Shown here piece by piece: positions 8,035 through 16,846 of a stretch of 64,000 bases of DNA. Position 1 is the first letter of the stretch, and the number at the start of each line of letters is the position of its first letter. The stretch lies in NCBI RefSeq assembly GCF_000952855.1, contig NZ_JSVU01000009.1, positions 1-64,000 on the forward strand, written 5' to 3'. This DNA is from Aequorivita vladivostokensis. GTDB lineage: Bacteria > Bacteroidota > Bacteroidia > Flavobacteriales > Flavobacteriaceae. Below the pieces are notes generated by a model. It was not told where the DNA came from and made no database searches. It was given only the letters and a program-made list of their open reading frames with translations. Made by a program: the position numbers and the translations under genes.

Positions 8035-8964
8035 TTATCCAAACTTCTGACGTTCCACTAGATATGTAGTCAAAATCTTGTTGAAACTTTCATTTATATC
8101 GGTTAAAACATACTTTATTCTATATTGGGCACATCGCAATTGTAGCTCGTGGAAGTATTCCTGCACAGCTTCTTCATATTGCTCCTTAATATTATCGGCA
8201 TACAGATTTATATGTTCACCTGTTTCAACATCCACAAATCTCTTGGGGCGGTTGCTGAAATCGAAATTTACTTCGCGTTTTTTATCGAAAGTGTGAAAAA
8301 GGATTACCTCGTGCTTGTTGTATTTTAAATGCTGAAGCGCTTCAAAAAGTTTTTCCGCCTCTGTATCGCTTTGGAACATATCTGTAAACAGAAAGACCAA
8401 GGATCGGCGTTTTAGCTTTTCAGCAATTAAATGGAGGTGCTCATAGGTTCTGGTCTGCGATTTTTCTTCGGAAGAAAGCAAGGCCTCATTCAACTTTTGA
8501 AGTAGCATTTGGTGGTGGCGCTCACTGCCTTTTTCCGAAGCGTAAAATTCATATTCGCCACTGTAAACACTAAGCCCAACAGCGTCGCGCTGCCGCTTCA
8601 TCAAATTCATAATTGCGGCGGAAGCCAAGACCGAAAACCCAATTTTGTTCAAAGAATTTATATTGAACTGCTTCAGTTTCGGGTAATGCATCGAGCTACT
8701 ATTATCCACGATCAAGTGGCACCGAAGGTTCGTTTCCTCTTCGTAACGTTTGGTATAAAGTTTATCGGTTTTGGCGAAAAGTTTCCAGTCTATATGTTTT
8801 GTGCTTTCGCCGTTGTTATAGATTTTATGCTCCGCAAATTCCGCTGAAAACCCGTGGAATGGGCTTTTATGAAGTCCAGAAATAAAGCCCTCCACCACTT
8901 GTTTTGCAAGCAGCTCCAGATTTTTAAAACCTGTTATCTCATTTATTTCTTTCTCTATATTCAA
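8035..8964 (-). CDS. DUF58 domain protein
   Basis: 309 residues from a TTG at 8964, which gives the N-terminus (L)NIEKEINEITGFKNLELLAKQVV expected for the family. A longer frame to 9054 would overlap the upstream lipoprotein gene by 79 nt and adds an unrelated sequence. DUF58 proteins have a von Willebrand A-like fold. Here the motif GESTKHIDWKLFAKTD and the metal-site-like DNSSSM are visible. They usually work with MoxR AAA+ ATPases in assembling periplasmic or surface complexes, but no MoxR gene is adjacent. It follows the NlpE-like gene after 11 nt and is probably cotranscribed with it and clpP. Confidence 0.85.
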   Translation of the reverse strand: MNIEKEINEITGFKNLELLAKQVVEGFISGLHKSPFHGFSAEFAEHKIYNNGESTKHIDWKLFAKTDKLYTKRYEEETNLRCHLIVDNSSSMHYPKLKQFNINSLNKIGFSVLASAAIMNLMKRQRDAVGLSVYSGEYEFYASEKGSERHHQMLLQKLNEALLSSEEKSQTRTYEHLHLIAEKLKRRSLVFLFTDMFQSDTEAEKLFEALQHLKYNKHEVILFHTFDKKREVNFDFSNRPKRFVDVETGEHINLYADNIKEQYEEAVQEYFHELQLRCAQYRIKYVLTDINESFNKILTTYLVERQKFG

Positions 8965-8975
8965 CGGCCAACCTA

Positions 8976-9437
8976 TTATTGAAGCGTTTTTTTCAAAATA
9001 TAAAATTCCGCTAAGTCGCCTTCTACCATGTTGCCGGAACTGTCGAGCATCCACAGTTGGTTTTCGCCTACCTTATACTGAAGGGTGTCGCTTTCGGATT
9101 TTAAAAGTACTTTGGAGCCACTTTCGTCCCAAACAAAATTGCCAGTCTGCACAAATTCATTTTCGCCTTCCATCTTCCCTAAATAAGTTTGGGAAAGGGT
9201 GTAGGTTTTGTCGTCTCTCAACTCCAATACAGTTTTAATTCCCTCACAATCGGCGCAGGGCGTTGTTCCTTCATACACGCCCGCCCAATCCAGCGAGTTT
9301 TCGGAATTGTGTGAATCTACAACATTGTTGTCCGTCGTTTCCATTGTTTCATCGGAAACATTCTCCTTGTTTTCAACGTTTTTGCAACCAATAAAGATGG
9401 TTGTTGCAATTCCAAATGCCAAAAATATTTTTTTCAT
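8976..9437 (-). CDS. NlpE-like lipoprotein (copper resistance NlpE N-terminal domain)
   Basis: 153 residues. A lipoprotein signal with lipobox FIGC (Cys about 18) is followed by an acidic linker of about 30 residues and an NlpE N-terminal-like domain: WAGVYEGTTPCADCEGIKTVLEL, with the CxxC that is typical of this family, then a beta-rich part ending in EFYILKK. In enterobacteria NlpE senses surface contact and copper and signals to Cpx; no Cpx-like genes are near here, so only an envelope lipoprotein role is supported. The gene lies 5 nt after clpP. Confidence 0.82.
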   Translation of the reverse strand: MKKIFLAFGIATTIFIGCKNVENKENVSDETMETTDNNVVDSHNSENSLDWAGVYEGTTPCADCEGIKTVLELRDDKTYTLSQTYLGKMEGENEFVQTGNFVWDESGSKVLLKSESDTLQYKVGENQLWMLDSSGNMVEGDLAEFYILKKTLQ

Positions 9438-9442
9438 ACTCC

Positions 9443-9994
9443 CTATTTTAAAATACCATCAACAATTCCATAATCTACAGATTCTTCGGCATTCATCCAA
9501 TGATCGCGATTGAAATCCTTCATCACTTTTTCGAAAGATTGTCCGCAATTTTCGGCCAAAATACGTGCGCTAATTTCCTTGGTTTTTAAAATTTCCTGCG
9601 CCGTAATTTCTATATCGCTCGCTACGCCCCTCGCACCGCCACTGGGCTGGTGGATCATAACACGGGCGTGCGGCTGGATAAACCGTTTTCCTTTTTCGCC
9701 AGCGGAAAGCAAAATACTTCCCATGGAAGCTGCCAGGCCGGTACAGATGGTTGAAACCGGACTTTTAATTTCACGCATGGTATCGTAAATGGAAAAACCC
9801 GAAGTTACATATCCTCCGGGACTGTTTATATATAATTTAATTTCGTCGTGGTTCAAAGCATCGAGGTACATTAGTCTGTCCACAACGTGTCGCGCACTTT
9901 TGTCATCCACCATTCCCCAAAGGAATACTTTGCGTTCCTCCAATAATTTACCATCTATTTTATCCTGTACTTTATTTGTTTTTTCCATAGTCAT
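9443..9994 (-). CDS. clpP: ATP-dependent Clp protease proteolytic subunit
   Basis: Serine peptidase of 183 residues, slightly short for ClpP. The catalytic triad is visible: Ser90 in GLAASMGS, His115 in RVMIHQPSGG and Asp164 in DFNRDHWM. The handle region (EITAQEILKTKE) is present. The N-terminal axial-loop segment departs from the usual housekeeping form, so this may be a second paralogue; the window cannot decide. The first ATG (9994) lies inside a palindromic element (9993-10012), and the ATG at 9988 (MEKTNK) is an equally good start. It heads a probable operon with the NlpE-like and DUF58 genes. Confidence 0.93.
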   Translation of the reverse strand: MTMEKTNKVQDKIDGKLLEERKVFLWGMVDDKSARHVVDRLMYLDALNHDEIKLYINSPGGYVTSGFSIYDTMREIKSPVSTICTGLAASMGSILLSAGEKGKRFIQPHARVMIHQPSGGARGVASDIEITAQEILKTKEISARILAENCGQSFEKVMKDFNRDHWMNAEESVDYGIVDGILK

Positions 9995-10066
9995 GCCCGC
10001 GAAGGCGGGTATCTTTTTAATTCAAGTTCAAAATTTGTTCGAAAAGACCCCGCTATGTAGCGGGGT
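9993..10066. repeat. Two intergenic palindromes upstream of clpP
   Basis: ATGCCCGC-gaag-GCGGGTAT (9993-10012) and ACCCCGCTA-tg-TAGCGGGGT (10047-10066) are perfect or near-perfect G+C-rich hairpins in an A+T-rich gap. They lack T tracts suited to termination of trxA. They resemble other G+C-rich palindromes in the window (18433, 44168, 57051). Confidence 0.6.
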
Positions 10067-10112
10067 TAGTTCAATAAGATAAATCTGCGATTTACTATTT
10101 CACTAAAATAAC

Positions 10113-10141
10113 AAAAGGCCCAGCAATGCGCCAAGCCTTTT
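10113..10141 (-). terminator. Terminator after trxA
   Basis: The stem AAAAGGC...GCCTTTT lies about 30 nt downstream of the trxA stop, followed on the minus strand by TTGTTATTTT. Confidence 0.5.
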
Positions 10142-10170
10142 ATTGTTTAATTTTTCTTTTTTGAAATATT

Positions 10171-10488
10171 TTACAAAAGTGAATCAATCGCTTCCGCATA
10201 AACATTCTTTGGAGCAACGCCTACTTGACGGCCCACTACTTCGCCATTTTGGAACACCAAAACAGTCGGAATGTTTCGCACTCCATATTTTGCGGCAAAC
10301 TCTTGGTTTGCATCCACATCTACTTTTCCTACTACGGCCTTGCCTTCGTATTCTTTGCTTATTTCTTCAATGATGGGCCCTACCATTCGGCAAGGTCCGC
10401 ACCAGGCTGCCCAAAAGTCAACCAGTACCGGCTTGTCACTTTTTAAAACCGTTTCTTCAAATGTTGCGTCTGTTATTTCTAATGCCAT
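10171..10488 (-). CDS. trxA: Thioredoxin
   Basis: 105 residues, the normal length of a single-domain cytoplasmic thioredoxin without signal peptide. The active site is FWAAWCGPC (Cys30 and Cys33). The conserved cis-Pro loop lies in RNIPTVLVF, and the buried Asp in VDVDANQEF. It reduces protein disulfides with electrons from thioredoxin reductase, which is not in the window. The gene lies 101 nt downstream of dnaE and probably has its own transcript, ended by the hairpin at 10113. Confidence 0.97.
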   Translation of the reverse strand: MALEITDATFEETVLKSDKPVLVDFWAAWCGPCRMVGPIIEEISKEYEGKAVVGKVDVDANQEFAAKYGVRNIPTVLVFQNGEVVGRQVGVAPKNVYAEAIDSLL

Positions 10489-10589
10489 AATCTTTGTTTT
10501 TAATGATTGTCAAAAATAGTTAAATTTTATTCGTTTTGCCCTAGCGTTAATATATGTTTAGGAAATGATTGTATTGGTTAATTCTATTA

Positions 10590-13500
10590 TTAATTCAACT
10601 TATAATGCAACTGCTCTCTGTCCAGTTCATCCAGCAATTCCTTTGATATGTTTATTTTATGTTTTCTACTGGGCATAGTGAGATGTATCTTTTCCTCATT
10701 CTCATAAACCACAAAAAACAGCTGCTTTTCACCTTTGTGGGTTTTTACAAGGTTTTTGAGCGAATCAATCTTTCCTTCCCTTAAGTCATTTAAAGGCATG
10801 GTTATGGTTAATTTTTTGCCGTGGGTTTCCATTACATCGTGAAGCAATTGGATGCTGTTGTATTGAAGTCGCGGTTCGCCCTTTTTACCAGTATCACGGT
10901 TCGTCCAACCTTCTTTTACAAAAACGCGCCCATAAATAAAGCTATTCGGAACCAAGAAATGGCGCCACTTTAGATACTCTTCCCCAAAAATTTTGAAATC
11001 GTAACTGTCCTCATAATCCTCCACGGTGAAAATGGCCCAGCCCTTTCCAGCCTTCGATTCCCTGTGCTGCACATCGCTCACCACGCCGCCGAAACACAGT
11101 TCTTTATTGAGGTAATCCTCCAAATGGTTAAAATGCGAAACCTTGCAATTGGTAAAGCTTTCCATCTCTATTCTGAAATCGTCCAGCGGATGGCCCGAAA
11201 TATAAACGCCCACCACTTCCTTTTCCTGCTTCAGTTTTTTCATGGTGCCCCATTCCTCGCAGGGCGGTACTCCAGGTTCGGGAATTTGCACTTCGCTGGC
11301 ATCGCCAAAAAGGCTTACCTGTGAAGAATTCTGCGTTTCCTGATATTTTGCCGCATAGCGAAGTACTTTTTCAATAAACATCACTCCGTCGCCATCGTCA
11401 TGGAGATATTGCGCGCGGTGGGTATCAAAACTGTCGAAACCGCCTGCAAGTGCTAAATTTTCAAAAGCTTTTTTATTTGCGGATCGCAGGTCAATCCGCT
11501 TTGCTAAATCAAAAACCGATTTGTATTTTCCGTCCTTTCTGTTTTCAACAATCGTTGCCACGGCACTGCTGCCCACGCCTTTTACGGCGCCCATCCCAAA
11601 ACGGATGGCGCCTTGGTCGTTTACCGTAAATTTGTGGAAGGATTCGTTGACATCGGGACCCAAAACGGTCAATCCCATCCGCTTGCATTCGTCCATAAAA
11701 AAGGTTACCTGTTTTATGTCGCTCATATTATTTGAAAGCACCGCTGCCATATATTCCGCGGGATAATGCGCTTTTAGATAGGCCGTTTGATAGGCAATCC
11801 AAGCATAGCAGGTAGAGTGCGATTTATTAAAAGCGTAACTAGCAAAGGCTTCCCAATCCTTCCAGATTTTTTCAAGTTTTTCGGGGTCGTGGCCTTTTTC
11901 GGCGGCTTGGGCTACAAACTGCGGCTTCATTTTGTCGAGTACCGCTTTTTGTTTTTTCCCCATCGCCTTTCGCAGAACATCAGCTTCGCCTTTGGTAAAA
12001 CCTGCCAATTTTTGTGACAAAAGCATCACCTGCTCCTGATAGACCGTGATTCCGTAGGTTTCCTTCAAATATTCCTCCATCGCGGGAAGGTCGTATTCAA
12101 TTTCCTCCTCACCGTGTTTCCTGCGAACAAAACTTGGAATGTATTCCATCGGGCCCGGACGGTACAGCGCGTTCATTGCAATCAGATCCGCAAAGACCGT
12201 TGGCTTCAGTTCCTTCATATATTTCTGCATTCCGGCAGATTCATACTGAAAAATCCCAACGGTATCCCCTCGTTGGAAAAGCTCGTAGGTTTTCTCATCA
12301 TCGAGCGGAAAGTTATCCGGATCCAGATCAACGTTGTGTTTGTGTTTTACAAGTTTTACCGTGTCCTTAATAAGCGTCAAGGTTTTCAGACCGAGGAAAT
12401 CCATTTTCAAAAGGCCCGCACTTTCCACCACCGAGTTATCGAATTGCGTTACGTACAGATCGGAATCCTTTGCCGTGGCAACGGGCACAAAATCGGTAAT
12501 ATCACTGGGCGTAATGATTACACCACAGGCGTGGATACCCGTATTGCGGACAGAACCTTCAAGAATTTTTGCCTGGTTTATGGTTTGGGCTTCCAAATCG
12601 CTTCCTTCGGAAAGGTTTAAAAGTTCATTTACCTTCGGCAGCTCATCACTTCGGAAACGGCTTCGCAATTCCGCATCGCTCAAACCGAAAATTTTGTTCA
12701 GTTTGGTCATATTCGGAATCAATTTTGAAATACGATCGGCTTCATTCAACGGCAAATCCAAAACCCTTGCGGTATCGCGAATGGAGGATTTTGCTGCCAT
12801 GGTACCATAAGTGATGATCTGCGCCACTTGGTTGCTACCGTATTTGTTGATTACGTAATCCATAACCTTGCTTCGGCCCTCATCGTCAAAATCGATGTCG
12901 ATATCGGGCATGCTCACACGGTCCGGATTTAGGAAACGCTCAAAAAGCAAATCGTACTTAATCGGGCAAATATTGGTAATTCCCAAACAGTACGCCACGG
13001 CGCTTCCCGCCGCCGAACCACGGCCCGGCCCAACGGAAACGCCCATTTTTCGGGCTTCCGCAATAAAATCCTGCACAATCAAAAAGTAACCGGGATAACC
13101 AGTGTTCGCAATTACTTCCAGCTCAAAATCGAGACGTTGCTTAATCTCCTTTACGCGCTGCGATGCATTTTCGGGAATTTCAAAATCGGTCAAGGCTTCG
13201 TAGGAAACCTCCAATAATTCCGGGTAGCGTTTCTTGGCGCCTTCGTAGGTTAAATGGCGCAGATAGGCATTTTCACCACGCTTGCCGCCATCGATATCCT
13301 CGGGGTTCAAAAATTCCTGCGGTATGCCGAAATTGGGCAGCAAAACATCGCGGTGCAAAGAGAAGGGCTGGATTTTTGAAACCACTTCCTCAATATTCAA
13401 AATGGCTTCGGGAAGGTCCTTGAACAAGGCCTTCATTTCATCCTGCGATTTGAAATAATATTCCTGGTTTGGCAAACCGTAGCGATAGCCACGGCCACGG

Positions 13501-15020
13501 CCAATGGGCGTTGCCTGCTTTTCGCCGTCCTTTACGCACAGCAAAATGTCGTGGGCGTTGGCGTCTTCCTTCTTTATATAATAGGTGTTGTTGCAGGCTA
13601 CGATTTTTACATTGTTACGCCGCGCCATTTCAATAAGCACGTCGTTTACACGCCTTTCATCTTCCTGATTGTGGCGCATAATCTCAACATATAAATCTTC
13701 CCCGAACTGTTCCTTCCACCACAACAAAGCTTCCTCGGCCTGGTTTTCGCCAATGTTCAAAATCTTTCCGGGCACTTCGCCGTAGAGGCTTCCCGTGAGA
13801 ACGATAATGTCCTCTTTGTATTTTTCAACTATATTTTTATCGATTCGCGGCACGTAATAAAAACCCTCGGTGTAAGCGATGGAAGCCATTTTTGCCAAAT
13901 TGTGGTAGCCGTTTTTATTTTTGGCAAGCATCACGATTTGGTAGCCGTTGTCTTTATGATTTTTGTTTAAATGGTCCTCGCAGACAAAAAATTCACAGCC
14001 AACAATTGCTTTTATGGGTTGCGGGGGATTTTCATCCTCTTCATTTTTCGGCAAATCGGCGAGCGATTTGTTGTAATTGGCAACAGCCTGCACAAAGTGG
14101 AATGCGCCCATCATATTGCCTGAATCGGTGAGGGCGACGGCAGGCATGTTGTTTTCAACGGCGGCGTTTACCAAATCCATCGTGCTGGAAGTGGATTGCA
14201 GAATGGAAAACTGCGAGTGGTTATGAAGATGAACAAAAGGTGCATCCTCCAGCGTGGCGATGTTCTCCTTTATTTCTTCGGAAGAGATTTCCTGTGTGTC
14301 AGAATCAGCCTGCATTTGCTTTCGGATGCTGTCCGAAGCCTTTTTCAGATTTATATGCTCCAGCCCAATCAATTCTACGGTCTGCGGATTTGCTTCGGAG
14401 AAATTTTCGAAGTAATCCGGCTGCACATCGAGTTCTTCCTTCGTAAAAATCTGACGGCGCACCAATTCCAAAAAGCAGCGAGTGGTTGCTTCAACGTCGG
14501 CGGTGGCGTTGTGCGCTTCGGCGAAAGGCTCGTTAAACAAAAACTCGTGAAGCTCAGTAAGAGTGGGCAATTTAAACTTCCCGCCGCGCCCGCCGGGAAT
14601 TTGGCAGAGCTGGGCGGTGGTTTCGGTACAGGTGTCCAAAACGGGTAATTTGGGCAGTGGGTTTTCAATTCCCAATCGGAAAAATTCCGCGCCCATAATG
14701 TTTACGTCAAAATCTACATTTTGGCCGACGATGAACTTGGTTTTTGAAAGTGCGTCCTGAAATTTTTCAGCGACTTCTTCCAAGGAAATTCCTTCGGCCG
14801 TGGCCAATTCGGTAGAAATTCCGTGGATTTTTTCGGCATCAAAAGGAATGTTGAAACCATCTGGTTTTACCAAATAATCCTGATGCTCTATCAAATTCCC
14901 CATAGCATCGTGCAACTGCCAGGCAATCTGGATACAGCGTGGCCAATTGTCGCTATCGCTTACGGGCGCGTTGTAGCGTTTGGGAAGGCCTGTGGTTTCT
15001 GTATCGAAGATTAAATACAT
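10590..15020 (-). CDS. dnaE: Replicative DNA polymerase III alpha with fused DnaQ-type exonuclease
   Basis: 1476 residues, long because a DEDDh 3'-5' exonuclease is fused at the N-terminus (FDTETTGLP at 5-13, HGIS about 65, HNATADVEAT about 170). The PHP domain starts at about 260 (FVHLHNHSQFSILQS) with intact HxH ligands. Polymerase aspartates lie in PDIDIDFDDEGR (about 702) and KMDFLGLKTL (about 870). A helix-hairpin-helix, a clamp-binding motif QVSLF (about 1235) and an OB fold follow. This fusion is the usual Bacteroidota replicase form and may supply proofreading in cis. The start at MYLIFDTETTG is firm. Heptad repeats abut the promoter region at 15028-15150. Confidence 0.97.
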   Translation of the reverse strand: MYLIFDTETTGLPKRYNAPVSDSDNWPRCIQIAWQLHDAMGNLIEHQDYLVKPDGFNIPFDAEKIHGISTELATAEGISLEEVAEKFQDALSKTKFIVGQNVDFDVNIMGAEFFRLGIENPLPKLPVLDTCTETTAQLCQIPGGRGGKFKLPTLTELHEFLFNEPFAEAHNATADVEATTRCFLELVRRQIFTKEELDVQPDYFENFSEANPQTVELIGLEHINLKKASDSIRKQMQADSDTQEISSEEIKENIATLEDAPFVHLHNHSQFSILQSTSSTMDLVNAAVENNMPAVALTDSGNMMGAFHFVQAVANYNKSLADLPKNEEDENPPQPIKAIVGCEFFVCEDHLNKNHKDNGYQIVMLAKNKNGYHNLAKMASIAYTEGFYYVPRIDKNIVEKYKEDIIVLTGSLYGEVPGKILNIGENQAEEALLWWKEQFGEDLYVEIMRHNQEDERRVNDVLIEMARRNNVKIVACNNTYYIKKEDANAHDILLCVKDGEKQATPIGRGRGYRYGLPNQEYYFKSQDEMKALFKDLPEAILNIEEVVSKIQPFSLHRDVLLPNFGIPQEFLNPEDIDGGKRGENAYLRHLTYEGAKKRYPELLEVSYEALTDFEIPENASQRVKEIKQRLDFELEVIANTGYPGYFLIVQDFIAEARKMGVSVGPGRGSAAGSAVAYCLGITNICPIKYDLLFERFLNPDRVSMPDIDIDFDDEGRSKVMDYVINKYGSNQVAQIITYGTMAAKSSIRDTARVLDLPLNEADRISKLIPNMTKLNKIFGLSDAELRSRFRSDELPKVNELLNLSEGSDLEAQTINQAKILEGSVRNTGIHACGVIITPSDITDFVPVATAKDSDLYVTQFDNSVVESAGLLKMDFLGLKTLTLIKDTVKLVKHKHNVDLDPDNFPLDDEKTYELFQRGDTVGIFQYESAGMQKYMKELKPTVFADLIAMNALYRPGPMEYIPSFVRRKHGEEEIEYDLPAMEEYLKETYGITVYQEQVMLLSQKLAGFTKGEADVLRKAMGKKQKAVLDKMKPQFVAQAAEKGHDPEKLEKIWKDWEAFASYAFNKSHSTCYAWIAYQTAYLKAHYPAEYMAAVLSNNMSDIKQVTFFMDECKRMGLTVLGPDVNESFHKFTVNDQGAIRFGMGAVKGVGSSAVATIVENRKDGKYKSVFDLAKRIDLRSANKKAFENLALAGGFDSFDTHRAQYLHDDGDGVMFIEKVLRYAAKYQETQNSSQVSLFGDASEVQIPEPGVPPCEEWGTMKKLKQEKEVVGVYISGHPLDDFRIEMESFTNCKVSHFNHLEDYLNKELCFGGVVSDVQHRESKAGKGWAIFTVEDYEDSYDFKIFGEEYLKWRHFLVPNSFIYGRVFVKEGWTNRDTGKKGEPRLQYNSIQLLHDVMETHGKKLTITMPLNDLREGKIDSLKNLVKTHKGEKQLFFVVYENEEKIHLTMPSRKHKINISKELLDELDREQLHYKLN

Positions 15021-15027
15021 TGGGATT

Positions 15028-15150
15028 GACGATTTTAGATTTACGATTTACGATAGACGATTTACGATTTACGACTAACCATTAACGATTGTTGATTTCA
15101 GTATTTTGGGTTAAGAGCCGTGAACACTTAACTCTTAACTCTTAACTCTT
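15028..15150. repeat. Two heptad repeat tracts upstream of dnaE
   Basis: 15028-15097 is ten consecutive 7-bp units with consensus TACGATT (GACGATT, TTAGATT, TACGATT and so on). 15123-15150 is four units AACACTT, AACTCTT, AACTCTT, AACTCTT. Their sequence is unrelated to the array at 297-820 but the 7-bp period is the same. No gene is present in 15021-15276. Confidence 0.8.
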
Positions 15151-15220
15151 CAGCGAGGAAGTAAAAATAGAAAAACCAACAGCTTTTGGGAAGTTAAATT
15201 ATCACGAGTTGTTCACAATA

Positions 15221-15256
15221 AAAAAACCGCTTTCGGAAATTCCGAAAACGGTCTTT
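15221..15256 (-). terminator. Terminator after the PA2169-family gene
   Basis: The strong stem ACCGNTTTCGGAA/TTCCGAAANCGGT is followed on the minus strand by seven T. It sits 21 nt after the stop at 15277 and could also work partly on the plus strand. Confidence 0.8.
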
Positions 15257-15276
15257 TGGTCTTCTTTTTCAAATTA

Positions 15277-15726
15277 TTAGGATACTACGGCTTCAAAATT
15301 TTTGGCACTTTGCCAAGCGTTTTGAATGGTATCACGCTGCTTGGTCAGGATTTGCTGTGTGGTTGGAGGCAATGTAGTATCTTTAATCACTTCATTGTAC
15401 TCTTCAACAGCGGCTTTTTCACCTTTTTGCACTTCTTCTAAAATGGTTTCTTCGTTATTTGAAGAAAACGCGGTCTCAATATCCATCCAAGTTCGGTGCA
15501 GAGCTCCGGTGGTACTTCCGCCTTTGTCTGGCGTTTCACCGTAGTTTTTGATTTCAGTCTTAATTTCGTGACCGAAGTCATATCTTTTTTGGGCCTGTTC
15601 GTTGAAGAATTGCTTCAGTTTAGTGTTATCCACTTTTTCCGCAGCTTTCTTATAACCCTTTTCGGCGTCATAATTCTTCTCTAACAATTCATTTAATTTG
15701 TTCGACATTTTTTCAGTAAACTTCAT
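15277..15726 (-). CDS. PA2169-family four-helix-bundle protein (DUF2383)
   Basis: 149 residues, all-helical by composition and without signal peptide. The N-terminal half (LNELLEKNYDAEKGYKKAAEKV, then LKQFFNEQAQKRYDFGHEIKTEI) matches the ferritin-like DUF2383 fold of PA2169-type proteins. The acidic and His residues could form a metal site, but ferritin ligands are not clearly complete. Members are often induced by envelope or general stress; the function is unknown. It is a single-gene unit with a terminator at 15221 and a 190-nt upstream gap. Confidence 0.85.
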   Translation of the reverse strand: MKFTEKMSNKLNELLEKNYDAEKGYKKAAEKVDNTKLKQFFNEQAQKRYDFGHEIKTEIKNYGETPDKGGSTTGALHRTWMDIETAFSSNNEETILEEVQKGEKAAVEEYNEVIKDTTLPPTTQQILTKQRDTIQNAWQSAKNFEAVVS

Positions 15727-15914
15727 AATCTCTTTCGTTTTAAATTATACAGTTGTTTTTCTTCATCATAATTACTCCTCTAAAGACAACTGTTCAACTT
15801 CATTCGGATATATCCTAATATACCATGAATAAAGGGGTTTCGACGAATTATTAACCTAAGTTTAGTGTAAATTAACAAGGTTTAACCTTTCAACGTGGAG
15901 AAGACCACGAAATG

Positions 15915-16712
15915 TTAATTGTAGGTAACGTCAAACTGACCTTCTGTAACTTCCGTTCGATTCGTTATAAAGGAAAATGTGCCTTTTATGGTTTTTTCAG
16001 CAGTATTATGCTCAATAATCGTGAGGAGACCGTCTGTTGTATCCTCGGGTCCGGAAAGTCCTTGGAACTTAGCGCCGAAACCACCGCGTGGCAAGGTATA
16101 TTCTCCCGGTTCCACATTTGCAGTAACAGAAATTACTATTGTTGAATTTACGGTACTCCCAGAAGTTATAATGGTATTCCCCGTATTTCGGGAAGAAACC
16201 GTCACCGGTATAAACGGATTGCCATCTACCTTTGCACTAAAAAGACCTGCATTGGTGGGATCTACAATTTCTCCTCCCGCATATGAAACGTTATACAACG
16301 TGCCCCGTGAAACATATATGGTATCTATACCTGGCAAAAATGCGTTAAAATTAAATGTGCCCGTTAGTGTTTTATTGGTTTCGTTGAGTTCTGAAATGGT
16401 TACTACACCCTCCCCATTCGGATTGGTGGTGTAAACATTTCCACCCATATCCTCGAAAATTGCTTGGTTAGCGGTGCCTTCGCCAATGGCAAAGTTTCCT
16501 TCGTCCAACCTAGAAAGTCTTAGCGTTATAGATTCCTCATCATTAAATCCCTGTATGGTTACGGTGCCATCCGCATTGATTGCGGCGCGGGCATCGGTTG
16601 ACGTATAGAGCCTGTCATCTATCTTTGCTTGTAAGGCCACTTCATTGGTTTGGGTATCTTCACAGGAAATTAGCGACATGATGGCAAAAAGAACAAATAG
16701 GAATTTTTTCAT
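15915..16712 (-). CDS. Lipoprotein with two DUF6252-like beta domains
   Basis: 265 residues. The signal peptide ends in the lipobox SLISC (Cys about 17). The mature part holds two similar domains in tandem. Each runs from an NxPF/DDRLY-like start through a beta-rich core to a repeated ending: VVTISELNETNKTLTGTFNF and LLTIIEHNTAEKTIKGTFSF. This KT(L/I)(T/K)GTF ending is characteristic of the flavobacterial DUF6252 family. An outer-membrane-anchored role is likely; no function is known. The duplication suggests internal doubling of a single domain. It is a monocistronic gene divergent from rpsP. Confidence 0.75.
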   Translation of the reverse strand: MKKFLFVLFAIMSLISCEDTQTNEVALQAKIDDRLYTSTDARAAINADGTVTIQGFNDEESITLRLSRLDEGNFAIGEGTANQAIFEDMGGNVYTTNPNGEGVVTISELNETNKTLTGTFNFNAFLPGIDTIYVSRGTLYNVSYAGGEIVDPTNAGLFSAKVDGNPFIPVTVSSRNTGNTIITSGSTVNSTIVISVTANVEPGEYTLPRGGFGAKFQGLSGPEDTTDGLLTIIEHNTAEKTIKGTFSFITNRTEVTEGQFDVTYN

Positions 16713-16765
16713 TTGGCAAGGGATATTTAGGGTTTTGACAAATGTAAAATAAAAACTTTAATTGG

Positions 16766-16846
16766 TTGAATTTCAAAAAGAAAATATACTATCTTTGCCG
16801 TCCTTAATTATAACCGGGGTCGGGAACCCCAAAAATTAATTTAAAT
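16766..16846 (+). promoter_or_regulatory. rpsP promoter and leader hairpin
   Basis: TTG (16766-16768), 21 nt and TATCTTTG (16790-16797) form a good Bacteroidota promoter. The roughly 40-nt leader contains GGGGT-cggga-ACCCC (about 16817-16831) followed by an A+T-rich stretch to the ATG at 16847. The hairpin sits where an S16 autoregulatory leader could be. I recall that such leaders have been proposed in flavobacteria but cannot verify a match. Confidence 0.6.

Noticed and set aside
8965-9054. Longer start of the DUF58 gene
   Set aside because: It overlaps the NlpE-like gene by 79 nt and adds Arg-rich sequence absent from the family.
12114-12810. Long plus-strand open frames opposite dnaE
   Set aside because: They are shadows of strong codon bias on the minus strand. 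The DnaE frame is certain from its motifs.
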